Assembly (NCBI GenBank): GCA_038142005.1
Contig: JAYQJE010000003.1
Span: 372,001-436,000 of the forward strand
Source of the DNA: SHAN690 sp023262195
Lineage (GTDB): Bacteria; Bacteroidota; Bacteroidia; Flavobacteriales_G; Salibacteraceae
DNA length: 64,000 nt
Direction of reading: 5' to 3'
The position numbers and the translations under genes are program-made. Numbering within the stretch: the stretch's first letter is position 1; each line of letters starts with the position of its first letter. Shown piece after piece: positions 49,115 to 59,786 of this stretch. Below the pieces are notes generated by a model. That model ran no database searches, was not told the origin of the DNA, and saw only the letters and a program-made list of their open reading frames with translations.

Positions 49115-49546
49115 ATGAAACCAGAAGACACCATAGATTTTCATGTACGTTGGGCGTGGCTCAAAATCTCAAAGATGTATAACCAAGTAGCATCGAATCA
49201 TGGGTTGACACAAAGCACAGGTTTTATACTGCTCAATATCGATCCGAAAAATGGGACACCCTCGACCCAATTGGGTCCAATGATGGGTATGGAGCCCACA
49301 AGCTTAAGCCGCACCTTAAAATCGATGGAAGAAAAAGGTTGGATATTTAAAGAGCAAGACGATCTCGACAAGCGGGTTTCTCGCATACGTCTTTCTGATG
49401 AAGGATATCGGCTCAGAGAAGTCTCGAAGAAAACTGTCCTTAGCTTTAATCAAAAGCTGCTCAAAGAAGTCGGTGAAGACCGGTTTCGACATTTCAAAGA
49501 AGTTATACAAATCATTGATCAACAAACGGTGAATCAAGGAATATGA
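49115..49546 (+). CDS. MarR-family transcriptional regulator of the fad operon
   Basis: A 143-aa winged helix regulator, intact. Helices and wing are visible around HGLTQSTGFILLNIDPKNGTPSTQLGPMMGMEPTSLSRTLKSMEEKGWIFKEQDDLDKRVSRIRLSDEGY, which includes the recognition helix (MEPTSLSRTLKSMEEKGW) and the wing (DLDKRVSRIRLSDEG). Its stop overlaps the start of the hydroxyacyl-CoA dehydrogenase gene by four bases (ATGA), so it is the first gene of the beta-oxidation operon. I infer that it senses an acyl-CoA or fatty acid, as similar regulators do; no ligand-binding residue can be named. Confidence 0.88.
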   Translation: MKPEDTIDFHVRWAWLKISKMYNQVASNHGLTQSTGFILLNIDPKNGTPSTQLGPMMGMEPTSLSRTLKSMEEKGWIFKEQDDLDKRVSRIRLSDEGYRLREVSKKTVLSFNQKLLKEVGEDRFRHFKEVIQIIDQQTVNQGI

Positions 49547-51952
49547 AGAAAAGAAGAATAAACAAAGTGGCCGTTTTAGGCTCAGGCATCATGGGCTCAC
49601 GCATCGCATGTCACTTTGCCAACATTGGTGTTGAGGTTTTATTGTTGGACATTGTGCCCAATGGCCTCACAGAAAAAAGAGGAGGCAAAAGGTTTGACGC
49701 TCGAAGACACAGCAGTAAGAAATCGCATTGTAAACGAAAGCTTACAAACAGCGCTCAAGAGCAACCCCTCTCCTATCTATTCAAAATCGTTCGCTTCAAA
49801 TATTAAGACAGGCAATTTTGATGATGATCTTCATCGAATAAAAGATTGTGATTGGGTCATGGAAGTGATCATTGAGCGGCTAGACATTAAGCAAAGCTTA
49901 TTTGAAAAAGTAGAGCAGTACCGAACACCCGGCACACTCATTACCTCCAATACATCTGGAATTCCAATTCATATGATGAGCGAAGGGCGAAGTGAAGACT
50001 TCCAAAAGCACTTCTGCGGGACACACTTTTTCAACCCGCCACGATACCTCAAACTTCTAGAAATCATTCCTGGTCCACAAACTGACCCTGAAGTACTAGA
50101 ATTCCTGATGGATTACGGAAAACGCTTTTTGGGTAAAACCACTGTTTGGTGTAAGGACACTCCTGCATTCATAGCAAATAGAATTGGAGTGTTTAGCATC
50201 ATGTGGTTATTTCATCATGTAAAAGAAAAAGGATATACCGTTGATGAAATTGACAAGCTTACCGGACCAGTAATTGGCCGACCCAAATCAGCTACCTTCC
50301 GCACAACGGATGTTGTTGGGCTTGACACATTGGTTCACGTTGCTAATGGTGTAAAGAAAAATGTGGCCGATGATGAGATGTCTGACCAGTTTCAGATTCC
50401 AGCTTTTATCCAATCGATGGTAGAGAATAAAATGCTCGGTGATAAAACCAAGCAAGGTTTTTTTAAGAAAACAAAAGACGATAAAGGCAATCGAGAAATA
50501 CTGGTTCTTAATCTGGATTCATTAGAATATGAGTCACGTACAAAGCCAAAATTTGCCTCATTAGAAGCAGCCAAAGGCATCGATGACCTAGGAGATCGTA
50601 TCAAGTTCCTTTACAACTTTAAGGACAAAGCCGGTGAATTCTACAGAGCCCACTTCTCCTCTATTTTCGCCTATGTAGCCAACCGAATTCCAGAAGTAAG
50701 CGATGAAATCTATCGATTGGATGACGCTATGATGGCAGGATTTGGATATGAGATTGGACCATTTGAAGCTTGGGACGCAATTGGCCTCGAACAAGGACTA
50801 AAAGAATTACAAGAACAAGGTTTCAAAGCTGCCGCATGGATCACAAAAATGGTCGAACTTGGTGGGAAATCATTTTACCGAATTCATGATGGCAAAAGAC
50901 AGTTTTGGGATCAAAGCAGCGAGTCTTATACGGACATGCCTGGCCAAGATGGTACTGTGAGCCTAATGATTGCAAAGCATCAAAACGTATTGTGGAAAAA
51001 CTCAGGTACAACCATCACAGATCTAGGAGACGGCATATTAAATGTTGAATTCCATACCAAAATGAACACCATCGGAGGCGATGTACTTCAAGGCTTAAAT
51101 AAAGCCATTGACATGGCCGAAAGTGACTACGAAGGCGTGGTGGTTTATAACGAAGGAGGGAATTTCAGTGCTGGGGCAAATGTGGGATTGATTTTTATGA
51201 TGGCTGCCGAGCAAGAGTATGATGAGCTTGATTTTGCCATTCGACAATTTCAAAACACAGTGATGCGCATGCGTTATTCGAGTATTCCCGTAGTGAGCGC
51301 TCCGCATAATCTTGCGCTGGGTGGAGCTTGTGAATTGAGTATGCATGCCGATAAGGTAGTTGCCAACGCAGAGCTTTACATGGGATTGGTAGAGTTTGGC
51401 GTTGGGGTGATTCCGGGCGGTGGCGGTACCAAGGAATTTGCCGTTCGGCTTTCAGATGAGTTGAGAGACGGAGATATCCGAACCAATCAGTTCAGGCATC
51501 GGCTTATGACTATTGCACAAGCCAAAGTGGCCACATCGGCACATGAGGCATTTGAACTTGGATACCTGAGAAAGGGCATTGATGAAGTAGTAGTTAGTCG
51601 AGAATTGCAACTCACGCAGGCAAAGAAGGCCGCGCTCGATCTGGCAGAAAAGGGATACACAAAACCTATAGAACGAAATGATATCCAAGTTTTGGGTAAC
51701 GAAGGTTTAGGCTTGGTATACGTTGGTGCAGAAACAATGGCTGCAGGCAATTATATGAGTGAGCACGATCGATTGATTAGTGAAAAACTTGGTTGGGCAA
51801 TGTCTGGTGGAGATTTGAGCTATCCACAAAAAGTGTCTGAGCGCTATCTACTCGACTTGGAGCGTAAAGCGTTTCTAGAATTATGCGCTACAAGGCCAAC
51901 ACTTGAAAGGCTTCAAAGCATGGTAAAATATGGAAAAGTATTAAGGAATTAA
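49543..51952 (+). CDS. 3-Hydroxyacyl-CoA dehydrogenase / enoyl-CoA hydratase fusion, one frameshift
   Basis: A bifunctional beta-oxidation enzyme of about 803 aa. The N-terminal NAD-binding domain shows INKVAVLGSGIMGSRIACHFANIG and continues at GTHFFNPPRYLKLLEIIPG, with the dehydrogenase C-terminal domain around KDTPAFIANRIGVF. The crotonase domain follows (about residues 480-700): NFSAGANVGLIF, HNLALGGACELSMHADKV and YMGLVEFGVGVIPGGGGTKEFA, whose acidic residues serve the hydratase reaction. The domain order is dehydrogenase first, reversed relative to E. coli FadB. An extra A in 49673-49678 breaks the frame near residue 45; removing it gives NGLTEKEEAKGLTLED. It lies between the MarR regulator and the thiolase. 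Confidence 0.93.
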
Positions 51953-51956
51953 GATT

Positions 51957-53132
51957 ATGGATGCATATATAATAGCAGGAAAGAGATCAGCAGTGAGCAA
52001 GGCCCCACGTGGCAAATTGAGATTCACAAGGCCCGATGATTTGGCCGCATCTGTGATTAAAGGGATGCTAGCAGATTTTCCCGATTTAGATCGAACCAGA
52101 ATTGACGATGTGATTGTGGGTAATGCCACGCCTGAAGGTGAGCAAGGATTAAACATCGGAAGAATGATCTCCTTGATGAGTCTTGATACAGACAAGGTTC
52201 CAGGGATGACCGTAAATCGCTATTGCTCATCTGGTCTTGAAACTATTGCCATAGCGGCAAGCAAAATTCACTCTGGTATGGCAGACATGATCATAGCTGG
52301 AGGAGTAGAAACCATGAGTCCAATACCTTTCGGTGGTTGGCGAATTGTGCCAAACGCGCCTGTTGCAAATGCTCACCACGATTATTATTGGGGAATGGGA
52401 CTAACTGCTGAGGCTGTGGCTAAAGAATTTAACGTCAGTAGAGATGACCAAGATGCGTTTGCTTTTGGTTCGCACATGAAAGCTATTAAAGCGATTCAAA
52501 GCGGGGCGTTCAAGGAAGAAATTGTTCCAATCGAAGTAGAAGAGGTGTTTGTGAAGGATAACAAAAAACAGTCGAAAAAATATGTCTTCGATACCGATGA
52601 AGGTCCAAGACCAGATACGGCAATGGATAAGCTCGCTAAATTGAGACCAGTATTTGATGCCAGAGGGACTGTAACCGCGGGAAATGCATCCCAAACCAGT
52701 GATGGAGCAGCTTTTGTGATGGTGGTGAGTGAAATAATGCTGAAAGAGTTGAATGTGGAACCCATTGCGCGATTAGTATCATATGCCGTGGCGGGAGTAC
52801 CACCTAGAATCATGGGCATTGGTCCTGTTGAGGCAATTCCAATGGCACTTAAATCAGCGGGGCTAAAGCAAAATGATATTGATTTAATTGAGCTGAATGA
52901 AGCCTTCGCGTCTCAATCATTGGCAGTAATGCGAGAACTTGGACTTAACCAAGACATTATAAATGTGAATGGTGGAGCCATTTCTATTGGTCACCCACTC
53001 GGCTGCACAGGTGCTAAATTGAGTGTCCAGCTATTCAATGAGATGAAAAGAAGAGGAAACAAGTATGGTGTAGTCACAATGTGTGTAGGCACAGGTCAAG
53101 GTGCTGCTGGGGTTTTTGAAATGTTGAACTAG
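51957..53132 (+). CDS. fadA: Acetyl-CoA acyltransferase (beta-ketothiolase)
   Basis: Performs the last step of fatty acid beta-oxidation, splitting 3-ketoacyl-CoA with CoA. The 391-aa frame is intact. The nucleophilic Cys is in VNRYCSSGLET (about residue 90), the catalytic His in GGAISIGHPLGCTGAK and the second Cys in MCVGTGQGAAGVFE. Internal NEAFASQSLAVMRELG and GGVETMSPIPFG are also typical. It follows the dehydrogenase/hydratase gene by 4 bp. Confidence 0.95.
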   Translation: MDAYIIAGKRSAVSKAPRGKLRFTRPDDLAASVIKGMLADFPDLDRTRIDDVIVGNATPEGEQGLNIGRMISLMSLDTDKVPGMTVNRYCSSGLETIAIAASKIHSGMADMIIAGGVETMSPIPFGGWRIVPNAPVANAHHDYYWGMGLTAEAVAKEFNVSRDDQDAFAFGSHMKAIKAIQSGAFKEEIVPIEVEEVFVKDNKKQSKKYVFDTDEGPRPDTAMDKLAKLRPVFDARGTVTAGNASQTSDGAAFVMVVSEIMLKELNVEPIARLVSYAVAGVPPRIMGIGPVEAIPMALKSAGLKQNDIDLIELNEAFASQSLAVMRELGLNQDIINVNGGAISIGHPLGCTGAKLSVQLFNEMKRRGNKYGVVTMCVGTGQGAAGVFEMLN

Positions 53133-53146
53133 AAAAATTACAAATT

Positions 53147-54919
53147 ATGGAAGCAATTAAAGGAGGTGAATTCCTAATCAGAGCTACAAAGCCAGAAGAA
53201 ATTTTCATACCTGAAGAGTGGGGTGAAGAAGAAAAATGATTGCACAAACGTGCAGGGAATTCTTAAAGAATGAAGTTTTACCGAACGTAGATAAGCTGGA
53301 CTCAATGGAGGACCCAGAGTTGATGCCAACCCTACTGCGTAAAGCGGGAGAATTAGGAATACTTTCTATATCAATTCCAGCAGAATATGGTGGAATGGGC
53401 ATGGACTTTAAAACCTCCATGCTGGCTGCTGAAGCAGTCGGGGGGAGGCCATTCATTTAGTGTTGCGATCAGCGCACACACCGGGATAGGAACACTTCCG
53501 ATTCTATATTATGGATCTGAGAAGCAAAAACAGAAATACATTCCTAAGCTAGGGTCTGGAGAGTGGTTGGGCTGCTACTGCCTAACTGAACCCAGTGCCG
53601 GCTCAGACGCAAATTCGGGTAAAACCAAAGCTGAAAAAGTTGGTGAACAATGGAAGATCAACGGTCAAAAAATGTGGATTACCAATGGTGGATTTGCCGA
53701 TATATTCACTGTATTTGCGAAGATTGAAGACGACAAAAACCTAAGTGCCTTTATCGTAGAAAAAGGAACCGAGGGACTATCCTTGAACCCCGAAGAAAAG
53801 AAAATGGGAATTAAAGGATCATCTACAAGACAAGTATTCTTCAATGATGTAAATATTCCTCTTGACAATCAATTGAGCGATCGAGAAAATGGATTTAAAA
53901 TCGCTCTAAACATTCTCAACGTAGGAAGGATCAAATTGGCTGCGGCCACACTTGGCGCTGCGAAAGACGTGGTATCAGTAAGCGTAAACTATGCCAACGA
54001 GCGAAGTCAATTTGGTCGATCTATCGCTAAATATGGTGCGATTAAATATAAGTTGGGAGAAATGGCTATCCGCACCTACGCGCTGGAAAGTGCTGTTTAT
54101 CGCATTAGTCAAAACATACAAGATAGAATCAATGGGCTAGAAAAAGAAGGCATGGACAAAGGAAAGGCCACGCTCAAGGGAATAGAAGAATATGCAGCCG
54201 AATGTGCTATGATGAAAGTGCTTGGTTCAGAGGTCTTGGATTACGTGACTGACGAAGGAGTACAAATTCATGGAGGTATGGGTTACTCTGCAGAAACGAT
54301 TGTAGAAAAAGCGTATCGAGATAGCCGCATCAATAGAATTTTCGAAGGCACCAATGAGATAAATCGAATGCTTACGGTGGATATAATTCTCAAAAAAGCA
54401 ATGAAGGGAGAGCTTGACCTAATGGGTGCCGCTAAAGCAGTGCAAGATGAGTTGCTTGGTATTCCTGATTTTGGTGGTGATGATGAAGGATTATTTGCTG
54501 CCGAATACAAGCTGATTGAGTCCTTTAAAAAAGCCATTTTAATGGTGGCGGGTGCTGCCGCTCAAAAACTCATGATGGAGCTTACCAAGGAGCAAGAGGT
54601 GCTGATGAATATTGCAGATATGGCTTTAGATGCCTACACTGCCGAATCAATCGTATTGAGAGTGCACAAGAGAATTAATCAAATGGATGAGGTCAATCAA
54701 GAGGAATACAAAGCCATGGCTCAGGTTTATGTGCATGATGCTGCAGATCGCATCAACAAAGCAGGAAAAGAAGCCCTATTGGCATTTGCAGAGGGCGATG
54801 AATTAAGAATGATGCTAATGGGTATGAAACGTTTCACCAAGACTCAGCCCCATAATATCAAGAATATGAGACGTAGCGTGGCAGAAAAACTCATTGCAGA
54901 CAATAAGTACAAGTTTTAA
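53147..54919 (+). CDS. Acyl-CoA dehydrogenase (FadE-like), two frameshifts
   Basis: An FAD enzyme that makes 2-enoyl-CoA in the first step of beta-oxidation, about 591 aa. The longer size reflects a C-terminal extension normal in this phylum. I place the start at ATG 53147 (MEAIKGGEFLIRATKPEEIF), upstream of two breaks. The first is a missing A at 53232-53236; the second an extra G at 53440-53445, whose repair gives LAAEAVGGGHSFSVAISAHTGIG. Family motifs are WLGCYCLTEPSAGSDANSG, MWITNGGFADIFTVFAKI and the catalytic region RDSRINRIFEGTNEINRM. A 15-bp gap separates it from the thiolase, and a bidirectional terminator follows. Confidence 0.95.
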
Positions 54920-54942
54920 TGTGAAGTTTGATGGTTGAAAAC

Positions 54943-54976
54943 AAGAAAGCCCGACCTATTGGTAGGGCTTTCTTGT
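54943..54976. terminator. Bidirectional terminator between the acyl-CoA dehydrogenase gene and the PorE-like gene
   Basis: AAGAAAGCCC-GACC and GGTAGGGCTTTCTT pair over 14 positions with a TATT loop. Runs of A upstream and T downstream let it work in both directions for the convergent pair. Confidence 0.8.
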
Positions 54977-54988
54977 TTCTATTCTCTG

Positions 54989-56930
54989 CTACGATTGCCG
55001 TCTTACTGTGATCCAAGCGTCCCACTCACCTGCTGCAATGCACTTCATGCGCAGCTTATCTGCTTCAGATCGCTTTGTGAACTTAGGCGCCATTAAGAAG
55101 CGAGTAATGCCATCTTCATATCCTTTAATATCCACTTCATCCAAACCTCTAAGGAATTGGTAATCAAATCTACCTGGGTTTCGATAAGCGCCCACCTGAA
55201 CTCTAAAGTAACAACCTGAGGCAATCTCTTCTTCGGTCAATTCTTCTCGATCTGGACCTACATCACACAAGCTTGGAGGAACTTCGTCTTTAGGCGGAAA
55301 AACAATCGGACCGGGTAGTGAATCTGTTCCGAAATCATATCTGCGCTCAATTCGCAACACACCCTGATTCATTTCTGGCACATCTATATTATCAACTTTT
55401 GGTGGATAACCATCTACAAGCACACTTATCTTGTATTGATGTCCTGGAATTAAGGAGTAAAAGAATTCTCCAGTAACGCTGTCGCCTCCCAGCGTTGCCA
55501 ATTCATCTCCAGTATTGTTATCATAGATGGTTGCAATGGATGCACTCGGAACATCATCCACATACACCGTTCCAATAAGGAGAACCAGAGCGTTTAGGCG
55601 CTCAAACGTTCCCGGCCTAATTCTATAAATGTCGTGTAAGTTTTCTCCAGTTGCTCTGGCAGAAGAAAAGTATCCCCAATCTCCGTCTTCCGTTATATAA
55701 TAAAAGCGGTCGTCATCGGTGGTATTAATAGGGTATCCAAGATTGATTGGCTCTTGCCAGTCTGAGGCTGCGCTGTCATATTTAATATAAAACATATCAA
55801 ACCCTCCCATAGAACCGTGAGCCTCTGATGAAAAGTAAAATGAAGAGCCATTGGAATACATAAATGGAGCATCCTCATCAAATTCGGTATTAATCTTTGG
55901 ACCCAGATTTCTAACATTTCCATAAGTGCTGTCTGGCTTTAGTGTTGCCACCCAAATATCTCTTCCTCCAAAACCACCAGGTTTATCACTTGAAAAATAA
56001 AGCGTTCGGCCATCGGGATGCAAAAAGGCGTGCCCTTCGTAGTGAGGTGTGTTGACGTCACCTTTTAGTTGTTCAGGTTTTGTCCAAAGGGTATCTCCTT
56101 GATTATAACTCACATAAATATCTTCCTCCACTTTATCACCGCTGAGGTAGATGTACATAATCTTATTGTCATAAGAGACACTCATCGGGGCTTCATGCCG
56201 GTCTGGGGTGTTTATTGTGTCAGATATGCTCTTGCCCTCACCGAAGTTGAATTGGTCTTCGCCACCTTGATGTTTCGCCACGAAAATATCCTCGTAATAT
56301 TGCCCAATATCTGTGGTTTTAGTCTGGTCGTTCATGAGCTCACCCTTGCTGTCTGGCCCACGATTGGTGTAATAGAGTCGCTCACCTTTGGAAGCAATCA
56401 CCGGACTGTATTGCGAGTTTTTATCGTTGCTTGGAGGTGTCAATATTGAAAGCGACAAGGCCAGCTTCCGCTCCATTAATTGAACACCATTTTCGCAGTT
56501 TTCAATGAGTCTGAGTGTCTCTATTCGATCTGCACCACTGGCTCCAGAAGTCGTCAAGTACTCATTATACATTCTAATGGCATCTTCAAACTGATATTTA
56601 AAGTGTAGCGCTCGGGCCATATAAAAAGTAGCCTTAGGATAATTCTTGCTCCCACGTAAATCCTTCAGAATATCGTAAGCCTGATCTCTGCCTGTAGCAC
56701 GAAACACGCAGCTAGCACCAGTCTTGTACTGCAGGTATGTGTCATTTGACCGAAGATCCCAAAGGCTATCGTAAATATGATAAGCACGTATATACTCTTC
56801 TAAATCAAAGAGTTGGTCCGCTTCATAAAGACGTTTCTTTAGAGGCGGAAAGGGCTTCTTGTGAGTGTCCTAAATGGGCAAAGCCTGCCATAAGCCCAAT
56901 ACACAGCAAAAAACGGAGGTTCTGTAGCAT
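54989..56930 (-). CDS. PorE-like envelope protein: TPR, PD40 propeller, CRD-like domain, SPOR-type C-terminus; one frameshift
   Basis: A protein of about 646 aa. It begins at ATG 56930 with a signal peptide (MLQNLRFLLCIGLMAGFAHLG), continues with tetratricopeptide-like helices (DQLFDLEEYIRAYHIYDSLWDL; ATFYMARALHFKYQFEDAIRMYNEYL), then PD40 propeller units (HPDGRTLYFSSDKPGGFGGRDIWVAT; YSNGSSFYFSSEAHGSMGGFDMFYI). A carboxypeptidase-regulatory-like module follows, and the C-terminus is CYFRVQVGAYRNPGRFDY...KRSEADKLRMKC, the shape of a SPOR domain. The break near 56838 (extra T) joins the signal peptide to the rest as SASKKRLYEADQLF. The PorE family of the T9SS has TPR, PD40, CRD and OmpA; here the OmpA part appears to be replaced by SPOR. 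Role inferred from layout. Confidence 0.8.
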
Positions 56931-56951
56931 CAAAGGTCAATTGAATGCTAT

Positions 56952-56981
56952 CAAAAGTATCATAATTGAGACGTTTTCAAA
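56952..56981 (-). promoter_or_regulatory. Promoter of the PorE-like gene (TTTG-N18-TACTTTTG)
   Basis: Minus strand: TTTG (56978-56981), 18 bases, TACTTTTG (56952-56959). Both boxes match consensus and the spacing equals that of accD. The ATG is 21 bp downstream. Confidence 0.6.
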
Positions 56982-57017
56982 GCCGTAGAATTGAGGTTTA
57001 CTAACTTTGAAATCTTA

Positions 57018-58256
57018 ATGGATTGTGAACAGTTTGTCCTTACAAATGGTCTGAGAATAGTTTACATCGAAGACAAGACCATCCCTACGGTCCATTGTGG
57101 CCTGATGATCAATGCAGGGTCTCGTGACGAACGCGCTAAAGAGCACGGCCTTGCCCATTTAATTGAGCACTGCCTTTTTAAGGGAACTAAAAATAGAAGA
57201 GCATTTCACATACTCACCAGATTAGATTCTGTCGGTGGTGAAATCAACGCTTACACCACAAAGGAAGAAACGTGTATATATTCTTCTAGCCTGAGTGAGC
57301 ACTTTGACCGAAGTGCTGAATTAATTGCTGACATCGTGTTTCATTCTACGTTCCCAAGGCGAGAAATCGAAAAAGAGAAATCGGTGGTCATTGATGAGAT
57401 CAACTCCTATAAGGAATCGCCCGATGAGATGTTGCTCGATGAATTTGAAAGCCAACTTTATCCCAAGAGTTTGCTAGGGCGAAGTATTTTAGGGACCAAG
57501 GCTAGTGTATCAAAGTTTTCCGAAAACAGCATCGCAAAATTTGTAGATCGGCTATACACTACTGATCAAATGGTGTTTGCCGTAGTTGGAAATGTCTCTT
57601 CTAAAAAGCTTATTCGGTTTTGTAAAAAACACTTGGAGACAATTCCGAGAAATAGTCGAAAGTCCATCGATAGAAATACCCCATCTCGGGCACGTTTCGA
57701 GATCCAAAAAAACAAGAGTGTGCATCAATTACATGCCATATTAGGAGGGTCAACCATTGGCTTGAATAGTGAGAAGCGCAGAACGATGGTGTTACTCAAT
57801 AACCTACTCGGTGGCCCAGCACTCAATAGTAGATTAAACATGAATATACGCGAACGCATGGGTTACTGCTACTACATCGAGAGCAACTACACTCCTTACA
57901 GTGATACTGGCTTATTTCAGATCTATTTTGGAACTGATGCTAAGCATGCAGACCGGACTAGTAAACTCGTGCAAAAGGAGCTTTTGATTCTTATGGATAA
58001 ACCGCTCTCCGATAAGGCATTGAATGCTGCCAAAAAGCAACTTCTTGGACAAATGGCCTTATCACAAGAACAGCGGTCAAACCTTATGCTGTCTCTGGCT
58101 AAATCTGTGTTGCACTTCAACCGGGTTGATACCTATGATCAAATCCAAGAAAAGGTTAATACTATTACAGGGGCAGATGTGCAGCAAATGGCCATTGACA
58201 CGTTCCAACCGAAGGACCTATCGACACTTATTTATGCTCCAAGAAAAAAATCTTGA
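57018..58256 (+). CDS. M16-family zinc metalloprotease
   Basis: A 412-aa peptidase of the insulinase/processing peptidase family. I chose ATG 57018 (MDCEQFVLTNGLRIVYI); homologs open directly with the first strand. The inverted zinc motif HLIEH is at residues 47-51. The distant zinc-binding glutamate lies in VIDEINSYKESPDEM. The second half carries the inactive-domain features (AILGGSTIGLNSEKRRTMVLLNNLLGG, GYCYYIESNYTPYSDTGLFQIYFGT). It probably degrades small peptides. It overlaps the next gene by 23 bp and is divergent from the PorE-like gene. Confidence 0.92.
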   Translation: MDCEQFVLTNGLRIVYIEDKTIPTVHCGLMINAGSRDERAKEHGLAHLIEHCLFKGTKNRRAFHILTRLDSVGGEINAYTTKEETCIYSSSLSEHFDRSAELIADIVFHSTFPRREIEKEKSVVIDEINSYKESPDEMLLDEFESQLYPKSLLGRSILGTKASVSKFSENSIAKFVDRLYTTDQMVFAVVGNVSSKKLIRFCKKHLETIPRNSRKSIDRNTPSRARFEIQKNKSVHQLHAILGGSTIGLNSEKRRTMVLLNNLLGGPALNSRLNMNIRERMGYCYYIESNYTPYSDTGLFQIYFGTDAKHADRTSKLVQKELLILMDKPLSDKALNAAKKQLLGQMALSQEQRSNLMLSLAKSVLHFNRVDTYDQIQEKVNTITGADVQQMAIDTFQPKDLSTLIYAPRKKS

Positions 58257-59779
58257 ACGCTTTCTTGACCTCAAAGCGTTAGCAGTTCTTGTGTTGCTGG
58301 GCATACTTCTTCCAGCTATTCCAATATTTCAAAATCCTACTCCTACCCTGTATCCCAAGTTGGTGCTCTGGGGTGTGCTGCTGGGCTCACCATTCTGAAA
58401 AACCGTGACCTTCACCCTCAAACTGAATGCACTTATTGCAGCATTCGTGGGCTTCGCTTTGTTACAATTACTAGACTACCATCATCGCTACGATTGCCAT
58501 TAATGGTTGTCATCGGAGTCTTTCTAGCATTCATCCTCGATGATTTCTACACTATTCAGCATCAGTTTATCACTGCATTAAATATTGAAGAGGGCAATAC
58601 GCGAGACCGATTATTACTGGCATACAGAAGTATACTATTATTTCTCGAAGCTCCATTATTTGGAATTGGACTTGGCGATTGGCCCATCGAAATCATGAAA
58701 TTTGATCAAACGGGCATGGCCACTGCTTCTGGAATTATACAGTATCAAAATGCACATAATGACTTTGCTCAAAAGTTTGCGGAGAGTGGACTACTCGGTG
58801 GACTGAGCTATTTACTGGTTTTAAGTGCAGGAATGAGCAATTTCAGTGAAGTGAATGTGATGATTGGCTTAACATGGGCTTTTATTTCTGGATTTCACTG
58901 ACGAATTATCCCATGGAGCGCATGGAGTTTCTCATAGTATTGGCTATATTAATGGCGATTACCCCATCAACCGTCATTAAGCTAAACCAACGATATCACT
59001 ATTTGAACGCTGGTATTCTTGTTTCTGTTGGCATTGTTGTAGTGTTCAGTTTTCGACTACGCGATGAGTTCCTATTTCAGCAAGCCATAAAAGATCGGGA
59101 TGATTCAAAATGGGCTGATTATTTCGATAAAATGAGCCGCATTTCATCACTGTTGGCATTTGATGACTCATCACGTCCCATATCCTGGCATATGGGACTT
59201 GCTAAAGCGGAGTTAGGTGAAGGTGCGCAAGCCAAAGCGTATTTTGAGCAAGCTCGCTCTTCTCATCCATTTCACTCGGATATACACTTTTGGTTGGGTA
59301 AGCTGGCATGGAATAATGGCCAATTAAGCGATGCAAGTGACCATATAGAAAATGCCGTCAGATATTCTCCAAGTCATCAACGGGCCCGAGTGTTGCAATC
59401 TGCAATCTTTGACAGGGAAGGAAAAAGGAAAAAAGCATTCAACGTTTGGCTACAAGCCGACCACAATGATTTGTCAGATTCATACAAAAGCTTAGGCACC
59501 AAGTTGAGCATAGATAGCCTAAACCTCATGGTCGATAACTTTCCTGAACGTAGACTTATGCTAAGCGTATTGGCTTTTAGAAATACGCCACAATGGGCAT
59601 TTGAAATCATTCACAAAACATCAAAAAACAACCTTTCTTTTCCCACACAAGTGTTGATTGAGGCTTGTTACTATATGTTTGAACATTGCGAAGGAGCTGA
59701 ATGTGAGGAAGTGGCGCGTATTAAACTGAAATACATACCTGAGCATCAATTGAACCTTCCATCTAAAACCAACAAATAG
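58234..59779 (+). CDS. O-antigen ligase-like membrane protein with TPR tail, several breaks and probably an internal loss
   Basis: A membrane protein of about 515 aa in at least three frames (58234-58398, 58494-58901, 58874-59779), with a further coding segment around 58420-58480. It starts with a hydrophobic helix (LKALAVLVLLGILLPAIPIF). The Wzy_C-like loop follows: NTRDRLLLAYRSILLFLEAPLFGIGLGDWPIEIMK, then AHNDFAQKFAESGLLGGLSYL. The C-terminal part has a helix pair, then TPR-like repeats (AQAKAYFEQARSSHPFHSDIHFWLGKLAWN; LSDASDHIENAVRYSPSHQRARV). Normally 250-300 residues with many helices precede the Wzy_C loop; here only about 120 do. Either a stretch is missing from the assembly or the gene is degraded. 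It lies between the M16 gene and the O-methyltransferase, with an 8-bp gap to the latter. Confidence 0.7.
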
Positions 59780-59786
59780 CAATCAA

